From positions 1 through 64,000 of the forward strand of contig JAFEMH010006924.1 in assembly GCA_022495995.1 (NCBI GenBank): a stretch of 64,000 nucleotides of DNA, in the 5' to 3' direction. The notes under the pieces are model-generated. The model worked only from the letters and a program-made list of their open reading frames with translations. It was not told the DNA's origin and searched no databases. The DNA is from Adenophora triphylla var. japonica (Eukaryota > Streptophyta > Magnoliopsida > Asterales > Campanulaceae). Positions 21,701 to 33,545 of this stretch are shown one piece after another (the stretch's first letter is position 1; every line of letters begins with the position of its first letter). Made by a program: the position numbers and the translations under genes.

Positions 21701-21880
21701 ATGTCGTATGGATATACACGATATTAGGACATCATATCGTGTGGTTGTGTACAACATTAATGACAGAGTAAATTTAAATTTCGTATAATTTCATACGACC
21801 TAATATTTAACACAATTAGTTTATGTCGTGTAAAAGTACACGAAATAAAGGCTTCCTGTCGTCCTTTCGCACACGACACG
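21701..21880. repeat. Dyad array 6 (next to the right TIR): ~5 units
   Basis: Units include TCGTAT-GGATAT-ACACGA, TCGTAT-AATTTC-ATACGA, TCGTGT-AAAAGT-ACACGA and TCGTCC-TTTCGC-ACACGA; one unit near 21738 is degenerate. The last unit ends within a few bases of the right terminal inverted repeat. Confidence 0.85.
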
Positions 21881-21881
21881 C

Positions 21882-21943
21882 GAAGGGTAGTTTGGGCATT
21901 ATTGATGCCTTGTATGTAAGGTGCCTTGTATATAGAATTTACC
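21882..21943 (-). repeat. MULE right terminal inverted repeat
   Basis: The reverse complement begins GGTAAATTCTATATACAAGG and aligns with the left repeat at 13620. The element ends at 21943, followed by the 9-bp target duplication. Confidence 0.8.
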
Positions 21944-21952
21944 CTATTTGGC
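21944..21952. repeat. 9-bp target-site duplication of the MULE (right)
   Basis: CTATTTGGC, identical to 13611-13619. Confidence 0.85.
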
Positions 21953-22084
21953 TTTTGCTTATTAATGCTATAAATAGGTTGTATTTTATTTATGAGCTTA
22001 TAGCTTATAAGTGAAAACAAACACTTCAATTTTAGCTCAATTAGAACCAAAAATCATAACTCATTCAAAATAAACGAAGCAAAC

Positions 22085-23440
22085 AAAGATTAATAAATGT
22101 AAGCAAACAAAGATTTCATAACCCCCATACTGGAAATGTTTGTGGCTTCGCTTGATAAAACGATCCCCTTCAAGTTTCCAAATTACTTCCCCTACACGAA
22201 ACTCGGCAGTTGTATCATGCAAAAAGAACAATGAAATGTCTTGGTAACATGCTTGATTTGCCGCGGTATTTGTATTTCAAGGTATTCTCTACCTCCACCT
22301 TTACCTTGGTACGGTCCTCCATCAAAACATAACGAACATCGAAAATGTCAATACCAAAGTGCTCATAGCTAGAAGAATCGTTCTGCTCGGTGCGAACATA
22401 GTAGAGTTATCATTAAGAGAGAAGGAGTTTATGATTATTTCCAGACCACGGGAGACGTCATCTAATTCCTTCAAACGCTCAAGAAAACCATCCACCTGCC
22501 CTAACTTGTGAACCGTGGCAACCTGGACCAAGATCCAAATCATCCTTCTTTATTGAGTATACACGAGGCGTAACCCTATCTCCAGAGGTTAATATATAAT
22601 GGATATTGTCTTCACAAAATAGAAAATTCCCTTTATCAAATAGGAAACGGCGGGGTAGACGATGATCCGGGCAATGAGGGGAAGTTTACCCCAAACTCCA
22701 GTTCTTACACAAAATACAACTAGGCCGATAGACTCTGTGTAAAGGAAAATATTTGAGGCACAAAGAGCAGACAGGCTAAAATACAGACCAGATAAATATG
22801 AAGGAACAAAGAGAGATTCCCACATATTAGTATTTGTATCAAACATCTCAAAACTAGGGAGACCATGATTTAGAGGTTCAGATGCCTCGCTAAATATAAA
22901 ACTTATGATCATCAACAGGGCCAGAAACCAAAGGCTGAGGCTTAGGAGAGTTCATGGAATCAATATAAACAATACCCTTGTTCTTCGAATTGATGTCACC
23001 ACACAAGTAGAGTTTGGAATCAACAGAAAAGAAGAACATATCCACGGGCAATGATTTTAGGGTTTCAATCAGCAAGTTGTAATTCCTTATCTTCCCCTGC
23101 TGAACCCTCTATCGAACCAAGTTCATAAATAAAATATTGACCATCATCATCCTCAAATACCGTGTACACCACTCCCCTCTGCTTCTCCCTTTCAGCATCA
23201 ATCACAGAGGTTGATGAGCGACATCGTTTCATGGCTGCCTGCGCAAGAGAACCTCGACGGCCGCTCTTGCTTCTCAAGTTCTTGCACCCACTTTTTAGCC
23301 CGTGTAGCCGTGTACGTGTAAATGACTCCCAATTGATTCCTTGGTTGACCAAGGCAGCGGCGAAAAAGGACCGACGTAGATGCGATTGATCAAGGCAGCG
23401 GCAACGGAGGAGGCGGCGACGAGGAAGGGAGGAGCGGCCA
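22085..23440 (-). pseudogene. Kelch/propeller-like gene relic
   Basis: The minus strand shows coding-like blocks in three frames that follow one another. About 23352-23065 has a basic N-terminus ending 'IYELGSIEGSAGEDKELQL'. About 23075-22890 has 'FFSVDSKLYLCGDIN' and 'VYIDSMNSPKPQPLVSG'. About 22915-22690 has 'SFEMFDTNTNMWESLFVPS', a kelch-blade signature, and 'LCASNIFLYTESIGLVVF'. A degraded C-terminal part containing 'VIWKLEGDRFIK' follows to about 22130. Frameshifts near 23070, 22905 and 22650 mean no single product. It resembles plant kelch-repeat or F-box-associated propeller proteins, but no F-box was found, so the family call is tentative. The 3' flank shares 'aaaaatcataactcattcaa' with DNA near 1255, downstream of the DUF295 relic, hinting at a common origin of the two loci. 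Confidence 0.5.
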
Positions 23441-23449
23441 AACCTAACC

Positions 23450-24140
23450 TAGAAAAGTTAAATAAATAAATGAGTAATGCTTAGGAAACTAATAGATTAA
23501 ATCTTAGTTATATAAATATTTTTATTGATTTTTAAATGATGCTTTAAACATTTAAACTATTGTACATTTATAATAAAAATGAAAAATAGTTCTTATAAAA
23601 ACAGTGAAATAGCACTTCTGCCACTAAGTTCACACGGAGTTGTAATTATGACCTAAAGTTTCATTTTTTTAATACAACATGTTCACACTTTATTGCAATT
23701 CAGGGTAAAAATAGATGACATTTGACGAAAGCTAACGAAATAAACAGAAAATATAACGAGCATCTTTCAAATTCACATTTTTAGCCCCTGAAGTTTCATA
23801 TTTAAAAAAATATATATTGTAACAATAAATTTTAATAAATAAAACATTATTAAATAATAACATATAACTGATTTTAATAAATATATAAATAAAATTAATA
23901 TAATATATTTTAAAAAAAAATGTGTTGTATTTATTTGTATATTGCTTGTACTATAATAAAATTGCATTAAAATAATTTTTTTATTTAAAATGAGATATTT
24001 ATTTTAGAATCGATTAAAAATAAAAAATTACAACAATTTATTATAAAAAGGAAGAAAGAGTATGTTGTTCATCCGTCGTCATCACATATAGTCCTATTTT
24101 GAAATTGATAATCAACTTGAATGAACGATTTATTATATAG
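23450..24140. other. Intergenic, no gene seen
   Basis: AT-rich DNA. The part near 23950-24030 is similar to 10700-10790 upstream of the F-box gene. No gene or transposon terminus is visible. Confidence 0.5.
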
Positions 24141-24180
24141 GTAAAGCTAATCCAAAAATTGCTTGGAATCCTTTCTGTAC

Positions 24181-24235
<55 letters not shown>

Positions 24236-24894
24236 CATATATATTATGATTCTTCAAAAAATATTTATTTATATATTTTAATAAAAAAATCCAAAACGTT
24301 TTATTTTTATTAATACAATATTATAAATACTATCAATATCAATTTTTTAAATTTCATTAGGATAATTATATTAACTTAATATTATGTGAGAACAATTGGA
24401 GGGAATATGATGATAAACTAGTAACGTCAAGGAATATATTCGATTAATTATTAATACTAATAAAATAAGTGATCATATTTGTAGTAAATTACAAAGAGAA
24501 AAACGAAAAGACAAAATAAATACGTACCTTTTGATTTGAAGTTTGATGTTGATAAACTCCGTTACTGTTTTAAAATTGTAGGTAAAGAATTGACTCGAAC
24601 CTTTACTTATATAGGTAAAGCGGGGCTCCGAATCCGTTCAACAAAAGGAATAGTCTATTTTCTAATCTTAATTAGATCCGAATAATTGCAAGGAATTAGG
24701 AATCCTTTTTGTACAAGGAACACTTTTTAATGCTAAAATTATTTAAGTATCACGCTGGAGTAAAAAAAAAGAATGATATAATTTTTAGGTCCAACATAAT
24801 ATTACATTCGTATCAAAATAAATATTTTTAAAAAAATTAATTTTTATATTACTTGTATTATAATAAAAATTTTGTTTTTAGCTCTAACATAATA
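24140..24894. repeat. Dispersed repeat, copy E, left part (split by the Helitron)
   Basis: Follows copy C from 'gctaatccaaaaattgct' through a TA microsatellite (24182-24242) to 'agctctaacataata', where the Helitron begins. The rest of the repeat resumes at 33637. Confidence 0.8.
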
Positions 24895-24906
24895 CTAGTC
24901 AGTAAC

Positions 24907-24923
24907 CCGTCGGTACTCGACGG
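24907..24923 (-). other. Helitron 3'-terminal hairpin
   Basis: On the minus strand, CCGTCG-AGTAC-CGACGG: a 6-bp GC-rich perfect stem with a 5-nt loop, ending 8 nt before the terminal CTAG. Such a hairpin is the established termination signal for rolling-circle transposition. Confidence 0.85.
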
Positions 24924-25379
24924 TGAATAATTTTTTTTTGATTAAGTGAATAATTATTTATGTGTTTTAATTGATTTTTAAGTAACAATATAAATCGAAA
25001 TTGATAATCAATGTAGCGGATATTAGGAGTATAATTAATACAGAAAAAAGATGTTGACACATGATGTAACGTGGAAAGCCCTTGAGACAACTATCTCGCC
25101 GGCACAAAACCACGGGAGGTTAGGTCCCTGCCTAACCAAAAAAAATTATTAAAATTTTAGTGTTACAACTTTGGAAGATGAAGAGATATGGTTACAATAG
25201 CGTGAGTTTAATAGTGTGAGTCTAAGTGTCAACATAATCTCTTTCATCTCCTATATATTTAAAGAAAAACAAAAAAAAAACAAAGAAAATAATAAGAAAT
25301 TTCAATACTTTTGTTTAACCACAAATTGTGCGACATAAATTCTCAGAGTTTGTCGAAAACTTCCTTGTAGACTACATTA

Positions 25380-28300
25380 AGCGTCTTGTCATATGTTTGA
25401 GCATCTCGAATCACAAATAATAACTTTAAGTCCTCTCTTGCCGGTTACTCGAAAATGCTACATAAAGTTGTCCGTGATTGAAAACAGCCGTGGAAAGATA
25501 TAGTCCTACATGGGAAAGAGATTGTCTCGACTCTTGTTGATTGTCATAGCAAAAGAAACGGCAAGTGGAAATTGCCTTCTTTGGAATCTTACCGAAATTT
25601 TGTCACATCTCGACTGAGACATTATCATTCTAGGAATAAGCACCTTCATGCCAAGATTCTTTCCCGAAAGCATCTTGGCTTCGACTACGTGCTTACCTAC
25701 ATATATGTAACAAAATTAAGTATTAAATTATATGTATATGAAAAATAAAAAATTACTGTATTTACCTAATTGAGTGACAATCATTCTGGTGCCGTTACAC
25801 AATTCAGCAGCTTGATCAAGATTTCTCAAAAGCATTACTATGCACCCAACCTTCAACTTAATAATGTGATTTGCCAATCCAGAACACTTGATAGTGTTTA
25901 GAAATTCAGGTGAGAATATATCTTCAAAGACCATTTTCATCATCCTCATCCTTACAAATGGCATCAGTAACTCATATATTCAACTTCGTCTCTGAAAGAG
26001 TGACATGACATAATCATTTATGTTATCGACAATCTCATTTGTTGGAGCAAGCACAGCTCTAGTCTGGAAGAATCCTTCGACATCCTTATTTTGCAATAAG
26101 TCAGGATATATAGATTCGACTATTTTTGCAATAGGATCTGAAGCCTCTCGAATTAGTATATCATCAGGAAGGTTAATGTCAATTTCTCCATCATTATCTC
26201 CACCGGCAATCCCATCTCCGACACTCAAGAGCCACTGAGCGAAATCTCTTATCTCTTCGGAATTATGAGAAGTAGAATCACCCTACATTAAGTTAAATAT
26301 ATACAAATTACTTAAATTGAAATAAAAATATTTAAGTAGATGAATAAATGCTATTTACGAATTACCCGCAATCTCATATTATGCGTCAATCCGAGAACCT
26401 CACATTCATTCTATATTTTGGATGAACAGAGCGCAAAGCATGCACAATATCATGCCTACTCCCTTTAGGAACAACAGTAAAATCATGTCCAAGTCACCAC
26501 CGAATACAATAACTAAACCACCAAATGGTTTATTGGAATATCTCCTCGGGTGTACGAATAATATCTAGGAGGCTACGATCGAGAGCCTCAAAACAATGTT
26601 TATGAGCCATTGGAGCTTAGTCCCATATAAGTAGTTTGGTTTTCTCGTAGAAGTGCCGCCTCATCCGCACCCGACTTTAGTTTACCGCAAGCCGAGCTCG
26701 TTTACCCGTATCGGGATACCGAACCTAGAATGCGCGGTCCTACCTTTCGGAAGGAGCAATGAAGCTATGCCACCGGAAGCAACAGGAAGAACAATATTTC
26801 TCCTGCTCCTTAATGTAGAACACAGTGTTTTCCATATGAAGGTCTTTCCCGTACCACCATAACCATAGAGGAAAAACACACCACCGTTTTCTCGATCAAC
26901 AGCCGACATAATCTTATCATAAACACTCTTTTGCTCGGCTGTTAACTGAGGATGTAATCTGAAGTGCTCAGCTTTCATCTCATCAATGTCATAAGATGTC
27001 TCATCTAGAATGAGCTTATTTATCGCATCACCAATCACATTGCCCACCGGTTTAGGCATGTCTTTAAATTTATGGAGACTGCTGCAATTCTCGATCAGTA
27101 ACTTCTCAATTTCCGCCAAAGCAAGATTCTGGACCTGTTCATTAATTAATTTCAAACCTTAAATTATAAAAAACAAAATAAATATATTAATATAGATAAA
27201 TATATAGAATCATATTGTAGAACTGTAAAGTAGAAATAAAATCATAATTGATGTTTATTGTAAAACAAATATGTAAACATGGAACGGAATATCCGGATTA
27301 TCGTGCATCCTCCGATACTTGTACTCTATATCATCAGATAATAAGTGCCAAGTCTTCTCCCATACCTCTCCCGGATTCGACATACTATTAGATAGTAGCA
27401 ACATAGAAAATAGTCTTCTCAGACTATCGGGCAACCTCCAATGACTTGCTTCTATAATTCCATCAACATATTCCTTGTCATCATCTAATAATCCCAGAGC
27501 GTAACATGCAGATTTGAAATCGGGATGAACAACGCGATTTACAGTTCTCAAATCCTTGAATTCCATGGGACCCGCTACATGATTCAACATTATCCTGAGG
27601 TAATACAATTCTCCGCAATTCATTGGAACATGATAAATACGCCCCACTGCAAAACGTTTATCTTTCCTCGGACGCCATTCACGTTTAGGTCTATCCCATA
27701 CGAAATGATGAGGAAATTCACAGTATTTATATTTCCGAGCATCTGAATGAATACTGTTATACTCCATCCACTTCATAAATTGAGATTCTTTAACTGTCGC
27801 TTTATCCAAAACATCAGGAAGAAAGTCTCCGTCCTTGAAGGGGATACTATGATCACCTCCAAGTGAAAAGCCAAGCGCTCAACAGAGGGGTCCGATAATG
27901 TATGTCGAATCCGAAAATCCTCCACATAGCTTCACACGCAGAGACATATCGACAATCAATTTGCCTTTTCACCTCATCGTTTCGATTGCAAGGCATATCC
28001 CGTCGGTTCCCTTGTTTATATACTTGAACAAATACTTGATTGCCTTGCTTCCGATTGCAAGCATTCGACATTTATGTGAGCTTCGTACTTTAGCAAAAGA
28101 TATGGATTGAATGGGACAACCGAACGATTTGTCGAGAGCAACTCCACCCTTATCAATTATGAAACCCGTGTCTCTTCGCCTATATACATGATACCCATTC
28201 TCGTCTACACGAGTGCGATCATTGAATGATTTAGGGAATTTTTTTGAGCACCTGTTGTGATCCATACACGGAGATTTAGGATTAGCAAGACCACATGGTC

Positions 28301-29960
28301 CATGCAACATATATTCAAAGAATCGCCTCGTATAATCTAGGATATTTCTCCTTCGTCGAAATCTCAAAGAATAATCCACTTGTCAATATCTTCGTGATTA
28401 TGACCCCGATCCCGGCGGTTAAGAAAGAGAAGAATATGAGCATGCGGAAGGCCCCTCTTCCGAAACTCCACAAAGGTATATAACCGCATGAATCAATTAA
28501 CAAAATAAGAGGAACATGCTAATAAAAAATATATAAATGACAAAATAATAAAGAGGAAAACAAATAATATTTAAAGATTTACTTACTTGCTTTTGGGGTG
28601 CCAAATACTTGGCCTTCCTTGAAATCTCGCAATCATCCGATTAAGCTTCATTCTAAATACCCCGTTTAATACATCGTGCCTATCCTCGTGCCTATTGCCA
28701 TATTTTTACGTAATCTCGTAATCTCCTAGCCATTTAGGATTACACGTAAATGCTATGAAAAGAGACGGATACCCGGTCCATTTACATATAGCGAGAGAAT
28801 CCTGGTAATTTTGAGTCATCCACCGCCGCCCGGTATAAGTGGATGGCAATATAACTCGTCTCCCGTATGCTTCGCCGATACCTCCTTACCGATGCATCCG
28901 ACGTATTTTTATAAGTTTCCATCCGAAGAGTAGGCCGATTATGACGTATCCATTCAAGCCTCGTGTATCCATCATAACATATGCATCAACCATAAATTGC
29001 CGCAAAGAATCGACCGCTTCTCATAAGCTGTGATCCTTCTCTTATCCTCTCCTGAAGTCGAAAAGATAAAAAGTCTTTTATTGACAAACTTGATCTCTTT
29101 GCCCCGGGAGGTTTATTTCTCGGAATGTCTGTGAAATATCCATCTTCACCGTATACAAATAACAGAGGATAATGTAGAGGGGGGCAAGATTTATCAAATT
29201 CATGAATATGTTTCAGATCCCCATTCTGCTTTTCAATAACAATGTCCCTGACATCACCCGAATCATCAATATCACCTTCAATTATAGCAGCGACCTTCCG
29301 AGGTCAGTTTCGCATATTAAACGGTTTACCATCTCTACCCCGCTTTCCTATAAGCCTCAATTTAATATCTTTCTTCATTTCAATATGTGCTCTGGCCATT
29401 CTGTACGTCTGTGCATAAGGGTTATGCACATCTATCATATTTTTCAAATCAGCAACAATTGACTCATCGAATGGAGAAGGCTTATCTTTATCTTTTCTGC
29501 TTGTGTGAAAGAATCAGACATATAAATAGAAGATAGTCATACAATATATGTAATATACATTATAATTCTCGAATAATTAAATAAAAACGTACCTGAAAGC
29601 ATTAATTCTATTTTTAACTTCATTATCCGTGTCATTGATATAAAGCTGAGAAAAATGGGGGGGGGATGTCCGTCATTAGGCAATAAAGAACCTATCATAT
29701 GATCATTCTTTTCTTTCAATTTAAACGAATAAAGACCACGACCATTGTTTATGCCATGGTCAACTGCACCGGTCATTGAAGTGAATGCGAACATAGAATT
29801 GTACGCTCAAATATTGTCTTTATAATTTTTACTCTTTTCATGCTTGTTCTCTAAGAGATCACTCAATAACTGAGGTGGCTGTACTAATTGGTCAATCTGA
29901 ACTTTTCCATTCATGCAAAGATAATGAAAATTTAGGCCGTGTTGATGCTTCGCGTACTTT
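25380..29960 (-). pseudogene. Helitron Rep/helicase (RepHel) gene, heavily decayed
   Basis: Domains appear in normal order on the minus strand but in many frames. Near 29960 is a CxxC motif ('YECAKCGAMFWYDERLK'). 29794-29650 is a Helitron N domain ('NSMFAFTSMTGAVDHGIN', 'MIGSLLPNDGHPP'). About 28830 has 'NYQDSLAICKWTGYPSLF'. About 28470 has 'FRKRGLPHAHILLFL', the HUH-type metal-binding motif of the rolling-circle nuclease. About 28050 has 'KYLFKYINKG', the catalytic two-Tyr motif. 27155-26682 is the start of a PIF1-type helicase with Walker A 'GYGGTGKTF'. 25964-25760 has 'GCIVMLLRNLDQAAELCNGT', and 25680-25400 is the C-terminal helicase region with 'FAMTINKS'. Frequent stops and small deletions rule out a working protein, although individual catalytic motifs survive. 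Confidence 0.85.
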
Positions 29961-30528
29961 TTAACCTTTCATCATACCAGAACATCGCACCACATTTCGC
30001 ACATTCGTACTCTGACGCCTATATCCCCATAAACTATAATATATTGATAAATATTTAAATTATGTTAGTAATTCATTGGCTATACAGAGAAAATAATAAT
30101 ATAATATATACTTGAGAAAAAAAATAATAAACACTTGTATTATATTGTTCGTCCGAATCTTTTTGCTTTCTACCGACGCGCTTTCTTGGATTTTTCCTTC
30201 TGATTTATTAACGACTCACTTGTTGTCGCATGCATGCGAGAATTATTTATTAACGCGGATTCTGTATACAAATGAAATATATGACTTAGTATTAATGAAA
30301 TATTTTATCATAAACTTTTGAATAATAATTTGTAATAATAAATAGTTTTATTTAAAAATATCGAATGTTGAACAATTAAAAAAAATCATTACCTAAATTC
30401 ACAGTAGGAGATAATAATGTTGTATTATTTGCTACTGTTACATTATCTGTTCCTACAATGTCAAAAGAATGTTGAGAACGATTAATATATTTATTTTAGC
30501 TCTTTAAAATATATAGTTGACTAATAAA

Positions 30529-30789
30529 TCAAACATATAACTTACCAGATATAGGACTGTTTTTCATTAATTCAACTTCAATTGCGTAACCGAATCCATC
30601 AACATCCAAATTTATCTTTGCATATTCCAAAATAGAAGCAGCTACCTTTCTTGGTCTCCTGATTTTTCTTTTCTCATCGTCTTTTAACAAATTTGTCGTA
30701 ATAGAATCCAAAGAAGAAGAAATAGTTTTTCTCGGTCGTCCAATTATTTTTTGGCTCAAGGAGCGTGCCGTGGAAAGTGTTATGTACAA
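30529..30789 (-). pseudogene. AT-hook-like N-terminal fragment near the Helitron gene
   Basis: Short minus-strand frame (86 codons) with two AT-hook-like steps, 'IIGRPRKTISSS' and 'KIRRPRKVAAS'. Plant Helitron proteins can have a variable basic N-terminal extension, so this may be the first exon of the Rep/helicase gene, or a captured fragment. A donor-like position is not clear. Confidence 0.35.
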
Positions 30790-31044
30790 TTGATGCTATG
30801 CTCGTAAATTTAGCTAAATAAGAAAAATAATTATTTTTTAATAAAAGATTATTAAAAAATTAAAAATAAAAATAAAATAGGAAAAATATTGTAAATTAAC
30901 AAAGAAAATCATACATATAGATCCACGGTCGTGACTTGAATTAGAAGTAAGATTTTCATTTGTATGGTTCACGCCAATACCTCGTATATCAATTATTATT
31001 ATCTTATATCTAAATTAATTGACAAATTTATATAAAAAAATCAC

Positions 31045-31046
<2 letters not shown>

Positions 31047-31081
<35 letters not shown>
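31047..31081. repeat. (TA)n microsatellite
   Basis: TA run within the Helitron. Confidence 0.85.
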
Positions 31082-31084
<3 letters not shown>

Positions 31085-31722
31085 TTTTTTTTAGAATTTG
31101 TCTTTATAATGAAAATACTTTAAAATTGACAAAATTCAATAACATATTACCTTGAGCCGTAATACAACTTTGATGATTATTCGGTGAAATTAAATGACTA
31201 CCCGATGATAAGTCCACTAAAAATAAAAATAAATTTATTTAAAATGATAGTAAAAAAATAAATATAAAATCATGCATTCTTATAATTTAATTTTTTACAC
31301 ATGATATTAATGGATATGCTAAAATAATAATAAAGTAAATAATAAAATTACCATTAGAAATATCCGCCAATGGTAATCGTTGAGAAGATCGTTGCGATAA
31401 ATTAATGGAATCGTTGTCCACATCAGTAAGATGCGTTTTTTTTTTCATAGATGATCTATACATTTGTATAATCTAAAAAAACTCAAATATTAATTAACAT
31501 ATATTTAGATAATGTTAATAATTTAAGATACCTCCCGCTAATGACATCCATTTTTCGTGTTAAATGATTATGTGAAAGGCATGTGATGTGCCATAACTTT
31601 TTAAGAGTAAAATAGGTAGATCAATGAAATAAACTCTTAAGGGTCCGGATGTAAAATGCTAAACTAAAAGCTAAACTGAAATTATGTAGAATAGATTTTT
31701 TTTACATTTTCTGTTTACATAA

Positions 31723-32004
31723 TACTTCCTGTGTCCCGCTACAAATTACACACTTTTTTTATTGGGCGTCCCATTGCAAATTGCACACTTCCTAAAATGG
31801 CAAAGAATCTTTACTATTCCCTCCACTCATTCTCTCTCCTACATTATTTTAATACTCACAACACCATTATAATTTACTATTCCCTTCACTCATTCTATCT
31901 CCTATTTTACTTTTACACTCACAACATTTATATCATTATTTTTTTCCTTAAAACTCACGCAAACAGTAACTAACTGTGTGATTTCAAGCGGAACGGAGGG
32001 AGTA
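31723..32004. mobile_element. Stowaway MITE nested in the Helitron, 282 bp
   Basis: The left end TA-CTTCCTGTGTCCC and right end CGGAACGGAGGGAG-TA are diverged Stowaway termini. The interior has 'cactcattctctctcctac' and 'ctcacaac' motifs like the other copies. It inserted after, or travelled with, the Helitron. Confidence 0.8.
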
Positions 32005-32009
32005 TTTCT

Positions 32010-33030
32010 TTATAATATTTTGTAACAGTTATTTTTACTTTTTTTTTTTTTATAATTTGTTAACAACATCTGGCCACCACAACCACCGATCCACGACACC
32101 AACTGCATCACCACCATCATCAATTTCAATTGATTTAATTCATAAACGCTGCTGCCACAGCCCACATGCCCCACCATCACCACTTTAATACCAACACGAA
32201 ATATAATCGGTTCAACCATCCATTATCACAGTCGTATTTAAAGAACAAAATCAACCCAAAACTCCAAAATTAAAGGCTTGAATCAAATTCAAATTAGAAA
32301 AGAAAAAATTACAAATTCAAACATATAAAGGAGACGGATCCTGGGGTCGAATTTTCAATCTTCGTAACTGAAAATTGATCCAAAAATCGAAAACTCTTGG
32401 ATCAATTCCAACAAACCTTCTGATCTTCAGATCTAGATTTTAGATAAAAGTTATTGTTGATCTGTCGGAAGGCGGACCCGGGCATCGAACGATGAAACTA
32501 CCATTAGCAGAAGAGGGTGTGGATCTGGAGAAGAGATGGAGGCGGCGAAATTGTGGATTGGAGAAAGTGGCGGCGTCGGAATGGCTGACCTAAACGAAGG
32601 AGGCGACATGGAAGAAGATATGGTAGAGAATGCATAGATCCAGGAGGGGAGAAAGGGGTGGTGGTGAAGGTGGGGTTGAGGAAGGGTGGCCGGGAGGTGG
32701 GAGTGGGGAAGGAGGCGGAGAAGAAGAGAAGGATTTTTGTTCTACTGTTCTTTTGAATCCAACTACACAAATTATTTATATATATCTCAGATGACATCTT
32801 AGTTAAATTTCAAAAAGTTTAGATTTATCGGAATATATTATCCACATTTGAAAAATTGTTACAGCTAAATATAATCTAGAAATATAAAGTTAGATATATC
32901 TTATCAAAATTTTAAATTTTATCTAAATTTCAATTTCATTATCAGAATTTTAGGCTTTTATTTTATTTTTTTTATTTTTCGGTAATAGCATAAAAAAATG
33001 GATGACCAATTGAAATAAAAATGAGGTTAG
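32010..33030. other. Helitron interior without a recognisable gene
   Basis: Contains a C/A-rich part (32080-32220) and a G-rich part (about 32500-32740) whose minus strand reads as a proline/serine-rich frame of 97 codons. The composition differs from the AT-rich surroundings, and Helitrons often capture gene pieces, so 32260-32760 could be one. I recognise no family and see no splice pattern. Confidence 0.35.
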
Positions 33031-33545
33031 TTAATACACTTATCCTAATTTCGGAAATATCCGAAATAATTATAATTGAAAAAGACACCAAGTTATAAAA
33101 AACCTCTGTTAGTATATGAAAAAAAAACACTTATCCTATATTTTTTTAATTAAAATCTAGAAATATCCGAAATATCCGAAATAATTATAATTGAAAAAGA
33201 TTTATCCAAATTTTAATCTGTAGAAAGCCTATTTTCACCACTTATCCTATTTTTTATTTTTTCGAAATTATGAATTAAAATACACTTATCCTAATTTCGG
33301 ATTTATGAAAAAAAAACACTTATCCTATATTTTTTAATTAAAATCTAGAAATATCCGAAATATCCGAAATATATATAATTGAAAAAGATTTATCCATATT
33401 TTAATCTGTAGAAAGCCTATTTTCACCACTTATCCTAGTTTTGATTTTTTTCGGATTTAATTAAAAAAAAAACACTTATCCTAATTTCGGATTTATGAAA
33501 AAAAAAAACACTTATCCTATATTTTTTTAATTAAAATCTAGAATA
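33030..33545. repeat. ~190-bp tandem repeat inside the Helitron 5' end
   Basis: 'cacttatcctatatttttt' recurs at about 33127, 33317 and 33509 (periods 190 and 192). Each copy is followed by 'aattaaaatctagaa' and the first two by 'atatccgaaatatccgaaat' and 'cctattttcaccacttatcc'. There are about 2.6 copies, ending some 90 bp from the Helitron 5' terminus. Confidence 0.85.

Larger units (their letters stand above)
13620..21943. mobile_element. Complete Mutator-like element (MULE) with PMD gene and FAR1-MULE-OTU transposase
   Basis: Bounded by inverted terminal repeats of about 62 bp (left from 13620, right ending 21943). The shared core is CTATATACAAGGCA, then a second ACAAGGCA, AATG-CC and CAAA-TACCCT. 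A 9-bp CTATTTGGC duplication flanks both ends. Inside are a plus-strand PMD gene (13847-16263), a convergent minus-strand transposase/OTU region (20193-16878), six arrays of a TCGTRT-N6-AYACGA dyad, and a 172-bp tandem repeat near the right end. PMD genes travelling in MULEs are known in plants. Both genes carry a few stops or frameshifts, but the intact target duplication indicates fairly recent insertion. Mobilisation would now probably need a transposase from another copy. Confidence 0.9.

Noticed and set aside
24182..24242. A separate transposon end at the TA run
   Set aside because: The same TA run occurs at the same place in copies A and C of the dispersed repeat, so it is part of that repeat.
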